Below, piece by piece: positions 1-7,692 of a DNA stretch of 20,874 nt. Each line of letters begins with the position of its first letter. Within the stretch, counting starts at the first letter, position 1. The notes under the pieces are model-generated. The model had not been told where the DNA came from. It did no database searches and saw nothing but the letters and a program-made list of their open reading frames with translations. The stretch lies in the IMG/VR virus record IMGVR_UViG_3300042335_000165, positions 1 to 20,874 of that record; one strand, given 5' to 3'. Origin of the DNA: a virus. Both the position numbers and the translations under genes were made by a program.

Positions 1-162
1 ATTGAAGCGTGGATGTGCGGCAAGTCGGTGTTGAGTTACAAGTTTAACGCATCGGGCGGCATCCTCAGCAGGGAAGTATTAGCACCACCAAGCGACATCG
101 ACCTGTACAGCAGTGACCGCGTTGCTGAATCATTGATAACCATATACAATGAAATTGCTTAA
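1..162 (+). CDS. C-terminal end of an unrecognised phage protein (partial)
   Basis: An open frame runs from the first base to a TAA at 160-162 and gives 53 residues, ending in ESLITIYNEIA. The start lies outside the window. The last 14 bases overlap the start of the tail chaperone gene, so the two are probably translationally coupled and belong to one late operon. I do not recognise the fragment. Its position directly before a tail-assembly chaperone suggests a tail or virion protein, but nothing in the visible residues shows that. Confidence 0.6.
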   Translation: MEAWMCGKSVLSYKFNASGGILSREVLAPPSDIDLYSSDRVAESLITIYNEIA

Positions 163-709
163 TCGCCTAACCGTTGCCCAGTTCCAAGAACTGACCGCCA
201 TCGACCCTGATATGGGCGCATTGCGGAAAAAGGTCAACACCGTCTGCATCGTGGATGGCTTCGACCAAAATGCTGTTGAAGGGTGGACGATTGAACAGCT
301 AAACGCAAGGGCGGCAGTCATTGACGAGGAGTGCGGTGCGCTGTCGATGCTACCTGCCAAGCGGGTGGTTCGTATTGGCGGCAAGCGTTACAGGATGGAG
401 TGGTTCATAGACCAGATGAGCGCGGGGCAGATGATGGAGCTTCTAAACTATCAGTTGACGAGCGATAGGGAGGTTGTGGCGAATCTGCACCTGTTGCTCG
501 CCAGTTTAACGCGGGAGGTCACTTGGTACGGCAAGACATTGGCGTATGATGGAGGCAAGCACGCGGAAAGGGCGGAGGCGATGAAGAAGGCGAAGATGGC
601 TGACGTGTGGGGGTTTGCCTGTTTTTTTTTGCGTCATTCAGAGCCTTTATTGAAGATTATGCAGACCTATTTCGCGGAGGCGAAGAAGAAGACAGCGGGC
701 AAGGCGTAG
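149..709 (+). CDS. Tail assembly chaperone, short (0-frame) form, lambda gpG-like role
   Basis: This 186-residue protein has the layout I associate with tail-assembly chaperones of Bacteroidota phages. An N-terminal helical part (LTVAQFQEL) is followed by a GGKRYRMEWFIDQMSAGQ segment, the motif NLHLLLASL near residues 112-120, and ADVWGFACFF at 151-160. The C-terminus is lysine-rich (AEAKKKTAGKA). Such proteins bind the tape measure and load tail tube subunits during assembly. The ATG at 149 overlaps the preceding gene by 14 bases. From 622 to 630 the gene holds nine T in a row, and a second frame opens here and continues to 846, as expected for a short/long chaperone pair made by -1 frameshifting. 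The family call comes from pattern memory and has not been tested by a search. Confidence 0.65.
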   Translation: MKLLNRLTVAQFQELTAIDPDMGALRKKVNTVCIVDGFDQNAVEGWTIEQLNARAAVIDEECGALSMLPAKRVVRIGGKRYRMEWFIDQMSAGQMMELLNYQLTSDREVVANLHLLLASLTREVTWYGKTLAYDGGKHAERAEAMKKAKMADVWGFACFFLRHSEPLLKIMQTYFAEAKKKTAGKA

Positions 710-846
710 CCAAACCCGACTACGGATGGCTGGGCGTTGCGTATGTGCTGATAGCCAAGCGCGACCCTTTGAAGATGGATGCGGTGTTTGCGATGCCAGC
801 ACGGCAGTTTATGAATTACGTTCGATTGGCAAAAGACCTGCAATAG
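604..846 (+). CDS. Frameshift extension of the tail assembly chaperone (gpGT-like long form)
   Basis: This frame lies -1 to the chaperone frame. It is closed by a TGA at 601-603 and open to a TAG at 844-846. It has no convincing start of its own: the only early candidate is a GTG at 607 inside the chaperone gene, and the first residues are a low-complexity CLFFFASF stretch. If ribosomes slip one base back in the T run at 622-630, the fusion has about 232 residues: 160 from the chaperone and 72 from here. The tail part, with DYGWLGVAYVLIAKRDPLKM and then ARQFMNYVRLAKDLQ, reads like real protein and resembles the extension used by long tail chaperones to contact the tape measure. An assembly indel in the T run is the main alternative. 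Confidence 0.6.
   Translation, partial: RVGVCLFFFASFRAFIEDYADLFRGGEEEDSGQGVAKPDYGWLGVAYVLIAKRDPLKMDAVFAMPARQFMNYVRLAKDLQ
622..630 (+). promoter_or_regulatory. Probable -1 ribosomal frameshift site (T9 slippery run)
   Basis: Nine T occupy 622-630. In the chaperone frame the codons are TGT TTT TTT TTG, so the heptamer T TTT TTT sits in the right phase for tandem -1 slippage. Slippage leads straight into the open frame ending at 846. I see no clear stem-loop or pseudoknot just downstream. Confidence 0.6.
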
Positions 847-862
847 CACACATTTGCGGGCA

Positions 863-872
863 GTGGTATTTA
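863..872 (+). promoter_or_regulatory. GTGGTATTTA motif, copy 1
   Basis: The exact 10-mer GTGGTATTTA sits 6 bases before the ATG at 879, in the 32-base gap after the chaperone. It is one of five copies placed just before genes of the late operon. Its function is unknown. Confidence 0.5.
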
Positions 873-878
873 TAGCTG

Positions 879-1472
879 ATGAAGTTCGATGTAAACCTAA
901 CCAGCCAGCTTTCTGCCATTGGCAGTGACGTTACCGAATCCGTTAGCCTGACCGAGAGCGATGACGTTAAGAAGGCAGTACTACGGTGGCTTAATGACGC
1001 GATTGATGCGATGAATAAAGCAGTGGATAGGTACGATGCTACCGCCACGCTAAACCTTCGCCAGTCGTTCCGCGCTTCCGACTTCCGACTTGATGGGCAG
1101 GCGTTGAAGATTGACCTTGAAGGTGCGGAGTATTGGGCCTATGTGAACTACGGCGTTGATGGCGTGCAGAACAAGCGCGGCAGGCCGTTCAGTTTCCGCT
1201 ACATCAGGCCCAGCAAGCGACACGTGGCGGCAATCCGCAAGTGGGCGATTGACAAGGCGTTGGGCATCCCGAAGGAAGAGATTGACGAGGCCGCGTACAA
1301 CATAGCGCGCGCTATCAAGAGGCGAGGCATTGAGCCGCGACCATTCTACACCGACACCATGACTGACAAGCGAGTGAACGAATTAACCGTGACCATCGCC
1401 GACATTACAGGGCAAAAAATAAGCCTGCGCCTACTTTCCGAATTTGGCAAACAAACAGCAACCAGACGATGA
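879..1472 (+). CDS. Putative HK97 gp10-like tail/neck component
   Basis: This 197-residue basic protein has a centre of the type EGAEYWAYVNYGVDGVQ followed by RGRPFSF, and a later IEPRPFYTD. That order, an aromatic YxxYxxYG-like strand and then an R-P-F segment near the C-terminus, recalls HK97 gp10-like neck or tail-completion proteins. The start is the ATG at 879, six bases after a GTGGTATTTA motif. The gene ends in an ATGA overlap with the next gene. Neighbours on both sides are tail genes, which supports a virion assembly role. The family assignment is tentative; an unrelated tail protein with similar motifs remains possible. Confidence 0.45.
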   Translation: MKFDVNLTSQLSAIGSDVTESVSLTESDDVKKAVLRWLNDAIDAMNKAVDRYDATATLNLRQSFRASDFRLDGQALKIDLEGAEYWAYVNYGVDGVQNKRGRPFSFRYIRPSKRHVAAIRKWAIDKALGIPKEEIDEAAYNIARAIKRRGIEPRPFYTDTMTDKRVNELTVTIADITGQKISLRLLSEFGKQTATRR

Positions 1473-2662
1473 GCATAACGATTGTATCCTCCCTTCCAGC
1501 ACTTCTACCTGTCGGCAACAGCGATGTTGTTGTGGTCAGCAGTAACCTAACCGCATCTGCAAACTTCCGCTACATCTGCGATGTAAGTGGAAGCACGGCA
1601 AGCGCACGATTGAAATGCGATAAACTACCGACAACAAGCTACGGATTCTTCGGGGTTAGCAAGGTGGTTGAAACGCTGATATTACCCGCAGTTCCGCAAA
1701 CCACAAGCGGATGGCAGTCGGGTGGCTATGCGGTAAAGGCGAATCTGACCTTCCGCGAAGAATACGGTTCACCGCCAACGGTGGCGACAGGAACAACAAC
1801 AGGTTCAGTCATCGCGTGGCAGGCGGCGTTCAGGCAACAGGACTACAACACAGCCATTGCCGCGCCAACGACATACTATGCCGCTACGGTGAGCGGTGAC
1901 GCTGTGGCATTGAAGGTGGTGAGCAACAGGCCAACAACGCAGACGCTGACCAGCGGAAGCAACGACTTCCTGTCGATGGTTGTGGACACGGCGGTGACAG
2001 GGGTGGCACTTCGCGTGACCTACGACAGCGGGGCAACGCGGTCGCCTTTCTTGGTGACAGGAACGGTAAGCGGACTTGCGCCTTTGATTAACGCAGGCCC
2101 GAGAGGATTGTACAACTTAACCAGTGCGCAGTGCAGTGATGGCAATGCAGGCTCGGTAAACTTTCCAACGCAAGGAGGCACAATAGCAGTGCAGATGACC
2201 GCCAACACAGCAGGCGGCAATACTTCTGCATTCAGCCGCACACAGGCATACACCTACACGATTGACAACTGTGAGCGATACGACCAACTGCGGGTCTTCT
2301 TCCGCAATATGTACGGCGGAGTGGATGGCTACACGTTTACAAAAAAGAATCGGAAATCGGTAAATGTAAACAGACAAACCTACGGATACAACAACACGGT
2401 GTACGGCGATGACCAGTTTGACAAGCAGTGGAGCGTCACCTATCGCGACACCTACAACCTACAAAGCGATTGGCTATCGGATGCGCAGTTCAGTTGGCTT
2501 CAAGAGATGATTTACAGCCCTGAATGCTGGATTGAGTTGTCAGGTGCGCTCGTCCCTGTGGTGGTGCAGACCAATACCTTCGCGATTATGAAGCGCATCA
2601 ATGACCGATTGCAGGCCATCACCGTTGATGTTCAGGTAGGCTACGAAAACACCGCGCTATGA
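1469..2662 (+). CDS. Tail structural protein, Ser/Thr-rich, unknown family
   Basis: The 397-residue product starts at an ATG overlapping the previous stop by four bases (ATGA). The first 260 residues are rich in Ser, Thr, Val and Gly with alternating beta-strand character, as in many virion surface proteins. The last 130 residues are different: a charged, aromatic part with YDQLRVFFRNMYGGVDGYTF, then SDAQFSWLQEMIYSPECW, ending in DVQVGYENTAL. This C-terminal part resembles a conserved tail protein of Bacteroidota phages that I cannot name. It is followed by an ATGA overlap with the hub-like gene, so a distal tail role is reasonable but inferred from context. Confidence 0.5.
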   Translation: MSITIVSSLPALLPVGNSDVVVVSSNLTASANFRYICDVSGSTASARLKCDKLPTTSYGFFGVSKVVETLILPAVPQTTSGWQSGGYAVKANLTFREEYGSPPTVATGTTTGSVIAWQAAFRQQDYNTAIAAPTTYYAATVSGDAVALKVVSNRPTTQTLTSGSNDFLSMVVDTAVTGVALRVTYDSGATRSPFLVTGTVSGLAPLINAGPRGLYNLTSAQCSDGNAGSVNFPTQGGTIAVQMTANTAGGNTSAFSRTQAYTYTIDNCERYDQLRVFFRNMYGGVDGYTFTKKNRKSVNVNRQTYGYNNTVYGDDQFDKQWSVTYRDTYNLQSDWLSDAQFSWLQEMIYSPECWIELSGALVPVVVQTNTFAIMKRINDRLQAITVDVQVGYENTAL

Positions 2663-4902
2663 TGACGAAATTCGTTTGCTATCCTGACGCGGACAACCCA
2701 ACAGTAGGCTATGACCTTGACCTATCGCAGGATACTGACATCGCTATCACGTTCAGCGTTCAGGACTTGGCCGACATCACCAAGCGGCGCGGAGCGTTCA
2801 GCAAGACAATCGCCTTGCCATCCAGCAAAGCCAATGACATCGCCTTCCGCTATGCGTACAACGTGCAATCCTTTGTGGGCGGGTTCACGCCAAACAAGCA
2901 GGTAAAGTGCGCGCTTTGGAATGATGGGGTGCAGGTATTTCGTGGCACGATGCAGATGCTGTCGATGTCAGTAACGCGAGGGGTTGCGACTTATGAGGTT
3001 GGCATCTACGGCGAGGAGGTGAGCCTGTTCAAAGCGATGGAAGGAGTGAAACTGGTGGACACGGTGGGCGTGACTGGAATGAACCACACCTTCACCGAAT
3101 CGCTGGTGACTGGAAGTTGGGATGACACGTTCAGCGACGCAAGTGGGTTTGTTTATGGAGCAGTTGATGCGTTAGGATTACCGCATTGTTTTAACGTGCC
3201 GAACAATTATTTGGGAGGCGTAATAGCCAACGCTTATCAAAGTTTATTTAGGCTTGTGCCGATTGAAATTCAGCGACCGAATATCTGGGTGAAGAAGATG
3301 GTGGACTTGATTTTCGCGCAGCACGGATACCGCTACGAATCGACATTCTTTCAAAGCACCGAGTTTGAGCGATTAGTCATTCCATACGCAGGCGAGCCTT
3401 TTACACAGGCAAGTGGCGACAACAACTGCTATGTTCAAGCATCTGGGTATGTTAATGATGCGCCTTGGACTTACACGGTGGTTTACGACAATGATTCTGC
3501 ACCATTCACCAATTCAGGTGATGGCAAATTTGATATGGCAACAGGCGTTTATACTGCTGCAAGTGGCTATATGGGCAAGTATAATCTTGGCCTGTCATTT
3601 GGGTTCAAAAATTTATCCGTTGGCTTTACTTATGATTGGGCAATTCAAGATAGCGGTGGCACGGTTCTAAAAGACGTAGGCGGCAGGTTAATTCAAGAAA
3701 CAGGTATTGACGACCCGATATTGTTGCGCAACTATTCAATTGTTTTGGCTGGAAACGACACGTTAAAATTGGTGATAACAGCAAACAATGGCGGCATTGA
3801 ATTATTGGACAATGGCACTATTCAAATTAATTTAGTTCAGCGAATAGGATTGAATGGCGTGTCGATTGATATGCGAACGGCACTACCTGCCGACACCTTG
3901 CAGATTGACCTGCTATCCGACCTGCAAAAAATGTTCAACCTGTACTTCTACCAATCGCCGCTTGATCCAACCTTGATTTACGTCGAGCCGTTTATTGACT
4001 TCTACACATCAGGCGTTGTGGACTGGTCGCAGAAATCAGACGAAGCGCAGGAGATGCAGATGACAATGGGCGATCCTGAACTTCGCAAGCAGTTTGTCTT
4101 TGCATACCGAAACGGAGGCGAGGCACTTGCTAAAAGTTATCAAGACACTTGGCAGGAAGGTTACGGATGCAGGATTTACGACACGGACAACTTTTACGGA
4201 CAAGGTGAACAGCGGATTGAAACCAAGTGCGCGACGGTCATTCCTGCGCAATATCAAACCAATATCGTACTTGGCCGCACCTTTGACGTTGAAACCGATG
4301 GCACGTTAAGGCCGATGAAAACAGGATACCGCATAGCGCAGTACAACTACATCGAAATGACACCTGCGCCAAGTGGATCGACGCAAGATTGGTTCTATTT
4401 GCAAAATATAACACAGGCATCATCGCAAGTTACAGGCACTTTTTTGCCTTACATTGGTCACGTTGACAATCCTTATGATCCGCAACAAGACTTGGCATTT
4501 GGTATGCCGAAGCAGATTTACTTTACCCTTCCCGATGGTCAAGGCGGTTACACGCCATACACGAACAACAACCTGTTCAACGGCTACTGGAAGACCTACA
4601 TTGAGGAAATTGCAAGCAAGGAAGCGATGACCGTACAGGCCACCTTCTTGCTCACCGTTACCGACATCGCGGCACTTGACTTCCGAAAACCTGTCTACTG
4701 GCACGGCGTTAAGTGGCGACTTTTGGAAATCAGCGACTATCGGGTCGGTCAAAATGTGATGTGCCGCGTGACCCTGCGCCGCATCCTGAACCTTGCCGAA
4801 TTTACAGCGCAAACGGTAACGCCAAATTTGAATTATAACCTTGAATCCGAAGTGGATGGCGAGGTCATTCCAACATACACAACACCAGTACAGGTACGCT
4901 AA
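2659..4902 (+). CDS. Large tail protein, probable tail hub/baseplate component
   Basis: The 747-residue product begins with a beta-rich domain carrying RRGAFSKTIALPSSKAND near residues 43-60, a motif I associate with large tail hub-like proteins of Bacteroidota phages. The C-terminal third again looks conserved, with FRKPVYWHGVKWRLLEISDY and then CRVTLRRIL, as in hub proteins that present a platform at the tail tip. The start is in an ATGA overlap and the stop in a TAATG overlap with the tape measure gene. The middle (about 3180-3860) is visibly richer in A+T than both ends and may be an exchanged domain. Hub identity is an inference from position next to the tape measure and from motif memory. 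Confidence 0.55.
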   Translation: MMTKFVCYPDADNPTVGYDLDLSQDTDIAITFSVQDLADITKRRGAFSKTIALPSSKANDIAFRYAYNVQSFVGGFTPNKQVKCALWNDGVQVFRGTMQMLSMSVTRGVATYEVGIYGEEVSLFKAMEGVKLVDTVGVTGMNHTFTESLVTGSWDDTFSDASGFVYGAVDALGLPHCFNVPNNYLGGVIANAYQSLFRLVPIEIQRPNIWVKKMVDLIFAQHGYRYESTFFQSTEFERLVIPYAGEPFTQASGDNNCYVQASGYVNDAPWTYTVVYDNDSAPFTNSGDGKFDMATGVYTAASGYMGKYNLGLSFGFKNLSVGFTYDWAIQDSGGTVLKDVGGRLIQETGIDDPILLRNYSIVLAGNDTLKLVITANNGGIELLDNGTIQINLVQRIGLNGVSIDMRTALPADTLQIDLLSDLQKMFNLYFYQSPLDPTLIYVEPFIDFYTSGVVDWSQKSDEAQEMQMTMGDPELRKQFVFAYRNGGEALAKSYQDTWQEGYGCRIYDTDNFYGQGEQRIETKCATVIPAQYQTNIVLGRTFDVETDGTLRPMKTGYRIAQYNYIEMTPAPSGSTQDWFYLQNITQASSQVTGTFLPYIGHVDNPYDPQQDLAFGMPKQIYFTLPDGQGGYTPYTNNNLFNGYWKTYIEEIASKEAMTVQATFLLTVTDIAALDFRKPVYWHGVKWRLLEISDYRVGQNVMCRVTLRRILNLAEFTAQTVTPNLNYNLESEVDGEVIPTYTTPVQVR

Positions 4903-6491
4903 TGGCAGATATAAAAAACACCGTTGTCGTTGGTCTTCGATTGGAAGACGAAACGCAGAAAGGCACGCAATCGGCAAGGTCGCAACTTAAATCGTTGCGC
5001 GAGGAGATGTTGCAGCTCGAACAAACAGGGCAACGCAACACTGACCGCTTCCGCGAGTTGCAAGCGCAGGCGGGTGGACTTGCTGACCAAATTGGCGACA
5101 CGCAGGCGCAAATCAAGGCGATGGCTTCCGACACGAGAACGCTGGACACCTTGCTTGGCGTGGGTCAAGGCTTGGCAGGTGCATTCGCAGTGGCGCAGGG
5201 TGCGGCGGCGTTGTTTGGCGATGAGAATGAGGACTTGCAGAAGGCGATGATGAAGGTGCAGGGTGCATTGGCGTTGCTGAACGGCGTGCAGGCGGTCGCT
5301 AACGTGTTGAACAAGGATTCGGCTGTAATGGTGAATCTGAACGTGGTGGCACAGCGAGCGTATGCGTTGGCAGTTGGCACGAGCACAGGCGCGATGAAGG
5401 CATTTAGGTTGGCATTGGTTGCGACTGGAATTGGCGCGGCTGTGGTGGCTATTGGCTTGCTGATTGAGAACTTCGATAAGCTAACGGGTGCGGTCAAGCG
5501 TTTCCTTGGCATCAAGACCGAAAGCAACAAGGCGATTGCCGATGGCACGCAGGCGATGGAGCGGGAGATTGAAATATTGAAGGCACGAGGTGCAAGTCAG
5601 GAGCAAATCTTTGCGCGGGAGTTTGACCTGTCGCGTGAACGGATGCGGATGGCGAAAACTGCAGAAGAACAAGAAGAAGCACGTCACCAGCACAACTTGC
5701 TACGGGCGCAGTACGAAACATACCTTAAAGAACAGCAACTTAAAAAGCAGGAAGAAAACCAAAAGGCGCACGATACGCGGATGATTGAACAGCGGAAGAT
5801 TCGTGAAAAGGCGTTGAAGGATGCGGAGGATTTGGTGTACTTGGAGCGCGTAGATGGCCTGACGCAATTTCTTGAAATCGCGGAGACGCAAGAGCAGGGG
5901 TTGCACGTAATTAAGCGGAATGGCGTTGACGCGATGCTCAAGGAATCAGAAAGGCAGCGGCAGCGCGAGGAGCAGATTGAGCAAGCGAAAATTGAGACGG
6001 CAAGGCTGGGCTTTCAGACCATTGGCAATCTTGCGACCTTGTTTGCAGGCAAGACCGAGCAGGGACAACGCCGTGCCTTTGAGGTCAACAAGAAGATGAA
6101 TATGGCAATTGCGCTGATTGAGACCTTCCGTGCGGCGCAGGCGGCGTACTTAAGCCAAATGACTATACCCGACCCTTCCGCACCCGTTCGTGCGGTCATC
6201 GCGGCGGCAGCGGCAACAGCGGCAGGGTTGGTGCGAGTTGCGCAAATCAGCAAGCAGCAATTTCAATCGCCAAGCGGCGGCGGTGGAGGTGGAGGCGGTG
6301 GTTCAATGGGAGGCGGTGAAGGCGGAGGAGGTATGTCCGCGCCAACAGCAACCAACCCGAATGCGCAACTGCTCAACCCACCTGCTAACGGACAAAACTC
6401 AGGGATGCGGGCGTATGTGGTTGAATCAGACATCCGCTCGGTTAGTGGCAGGCTACGGCGAATGAGTGAATTTGCAACGTTAGGCGCGTAG
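4902..6491 (+). CDS. Tail tape measure protein
   Basis: The 529-residue protein shows the tape measure pattern. A long charged helical start (QLKSLREEMLQLEQTGQ and following) is followed by hydrophobic Ala/Gly-rich segments near residues 85-107 and 170-188 (ATGIGAAVVAIGLLIENF). Then comes a long Glu/Lys/Arg/Gln coiled-coil region to about residue 375 and another Ala-rich stretch. Near residue 457 is a run of nine glycines with further glycine clusters. Tape measures set tail length at about 0.15 nm per residue, so this one would predict a tail near 80 nm, which is short. Its position after the hub-like gene and the upstream frameshifted chaperone fit this call. Confidence 0.8.
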   Translation: MADIKNTVVVGLRLEDETQKGTQSARSQLKSLREEMLQLEQTGQRNTDRFRELQAQAGGLADQIGDTQAQIKAMASDTRTLDTLLGVGQGLAGAFAVAQGAAALFGDENEDLQKAMMKVQGALALLNGVQAVANVLNKDSAVMVNLNVVAQRAYALAVGTSTGAMKAFRLALVATGIGAAVVAIGLLIENFDKLTGAVKRFLGIKTESNKAIADGTQAMEREIEILKARGASQEQIFAREFDLSRERMRMAKTAEEQEEARHQHNLLRAQYETYLKEQQLKKQEENQKAHDTRMIEQRKIREKALKDAEDLVYLERVDGLTQFLEIAETQEQGLHVIKRNGVDAMLKESERQRQREEQIEQAKIETARLGFQTIGNLATLFAGKTEQGQRRAFEVNKKMNMAIALIETFRAAQAAYLSQMTIPDPSAPVRAVIAAAAATAAGLVRVAQISKQQFQSPSGGGGGGGGGSMGGGEGGGGMSAPTATNPNAQLLNPPANGQNSGMRAYVVESDIRSVSGRLRRMSEFATLGA

Positions 6492-6500
6492 TGGTATTTG
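6491..6500 (+). promoter_or_regulatory. GTGGTATTTG motif, copy 2 (one mismatch)
   Basis: GTGGTATTTG starts at the last base of the tape measure stop codon and ends 5 bases before the ATG at 6506. It differs from the other four copies only in its last base. Its presence argues that the in-frame GTG at 6491 is part of the motif and not the start codon of the protease. Confidence 0.45.
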
Positions 6501-6505
6501 ACCAT

Positions 6506-7093
6506 ATGGAACAGCTACCTGTTTACTTAATGACGATTGACGAAGATGGCGAAGGCGTTAGCTATGTGAGCCTTGTGGAATCACCCGCAATCGAGCGACC
6601 TTTCATTGCCCTATCCAAACAGCACCGCTTCGCTGAGGATGCGGCACTTCGCATCTTGACAGGCCCGTTAATGCTTGCTGACACGCCAATCATAAGACAG
6701 GATGACACGCGGGGTAAGTACTACGTGATGTTCGACAAGGACACCATCCGCAAGATGGTGCAGAAGTACTTTAAACAGCAGAACCAAGCGAAGGTGAACG
6801 CCGAACATAGCAAGCCGCTGGATGGCGTGTATATGTTTGAAAGCTACCTGATTGACCGCGAGCGTGGCGTGAATCCACCGAAGGGATTTGAAGATGCGCC
6901 TGATGGCAGTTGGTTTGGTTCGTTCAAAGTGGAGAATGACAAAGTGTGGGAAGAGCGCGACCAGTTTACAGGTTTCAGCATCGAGGGGTACTTCGGGATG
7001 CAACCAACTGAATCCAGTTTAGAAGCGGCGATGGCAAGCCTTGAAGATGCGTTCAGCGTTTTTTTGCATACTATTTCAACGCGTGGTATTTAA
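6506..7093 (+). CDS. Prohead protease, XkdF-like (Peptidase_S78_2 type)
   Basis: The 195-residue protein matches the layout of XkdF-type putative phage serine proteases: VSLVESPAIERPFIAL near the N-terminus, GPLMLADTPIIRQDD, KYYVMFDKDTIRKM, an AEHSKPLDG segment with a candidate catalytic His, a G-S-W-F-G-SFKV strand, and TGFSIEGYF near the C-terminus. Such proteases trim scaffold and capsid proteins during head maturation. I chose the ATG at 6506 over the in-frame GTG at 6491, which falls inside the repeated GTGGTATTTA-type motif. The gene lies directly before the probable scaffold and the major capsid gene, the usual place for this enzyme. Its stop codon is embedded in the next copy of the motif. 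Confidence 0.75.
   Translation: MEQLPVYLMTIDEDGEGVSYVSLVESPAIERPFIALSKQHRFAEDAALRILTGPLMLADTPIIRQDDTRGKYYVMFDKDTIRKMVQKYFKQQNQAKVNAEHSKPLDGVYMFESYLIDRERGVNPPKGFEDAPDGSWFGSFKVENDKVWEERDQFTGFSIEGYFGMQPTESSLEAAMASLEDAFSVFLHTISTRGI
7083..7092 (+). promoter_or_regulatory. GTGGTATTTA motif, copy 3
   Basis: The exact 10-mer covers the last codons and most of the stop of the protease gene (read as R-G-I-stop) and ends 17 bases before the ATG at 7110. Confidence 0.5.
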
Positions 7094-7109
7094 GTAAAAG
7101 CGACTATTT

Positions 7110-7685
7110 ATGAGCATAGCAAATAGATTGACTGAATTGGCAGACGCACTGCGCAAGTTCACCGCGACACCTACGCCGCAAACCTTTGCCGACTACAAAT
7201 TGGAAGATGGCACAATGGTGCGTGTTGATGGCGACCTTGTTGCAGGTACGCCTGTATTCGTTGTGACCGAGGAAGGGATGCTACCCGCACCTGATGGCCA
7301 GCACACTGTACCCGAAGTTGGCGTTATCACAACCGAAGGCGGCAAGATTGTCGAAGTCGGAGATTTGCCAGCAGGTGAGCCAGTGGTGGAGGAAGAAGTA
7401 GCCGCACAGGAGGTGGAGATTGAAGTTGCTCCCGAAGGCGACAAAATGGAAGAGCGCATAGCCGCACTTGAAGCGAAGTTGGAGGAGTTGTTGTCAAAAT
7501 TGGCAGGTGCGATGGAAGCCAACACCGCACGCTTTGACCAGTTGGATGCCGAGGTTCAGAAGATGAGCAAGGTGCCAACCGCAGAGCCACGCAAACGGAC
7601 AAGCGATGCGATTGTTGAGAATATCAAACTATCGCGCAACACGAATTTTGAAGCATTAACAAATAACCTTAAAAATCTAAAATAA
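7110..7685 (+). CDS. Probable capsid scaffolding protein
   Basis: The 191-residue acidic protein sits between the prohead protease and the capsid gene, the standard place for a scaffold. Its first half has beta-type repeats of the form DYKLEDGTMVRVDGDLVAG and then APDGQHTVPEVG. The middle is a Glu/Val-rich linker (VVEEEVAAQEVEIEVAPEG). Next comes a predicted coiled coil (MEERIAALEAKLEELLSKL), and a basic C-terminus ends in NLKNLK. An acidic coiled-coil protein with a basic tail is what scaffolds look like, because the tail often binds the capsid protein. The beta part has the flavour of small DGT/DG domains seen in other phage head proteins. The role is inferred from context and composition. 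Confidence 0.6.
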   Translation: MSIANRLTELADALRKFTATPTPQTFADYKLEDGTMVRVDGDLVAGTPVFVVTEEGMLPAPDGQHTVPEVGVITTEGGKIVEVGDLPAGEPVVEEEVAAQEVEIEVAPEGDKMEERIAALEAKLEELLSKLAGAMEANTARFDQLDAEVQKMSKVPTAEPRKRTSDAIVENIKLSRNTNFEALTNNLKNLK

Positions 7686-7692
7686 AAAAATT

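Noticed and set aside
622-630. Assembly error in the T9 run breaking one gene
   Set aside because: Not excluded, but both frames look like real protein after the run and the chaperone context makes a programmed slip the simpler reading.
607-846. Independent small gene starting at GTG 607
   Set aside because: The start lies inside the chaperone gene with no leader, and the first residues are encoded by the T run. A frameshift extension explains the frame better.
6491-6508. GTG 6491 as protease start
   Set aside because: The GTG is part of the repeated GTGGTATTTA-type motif; ATG 6506 has the same spacing to the motif as other genes have.
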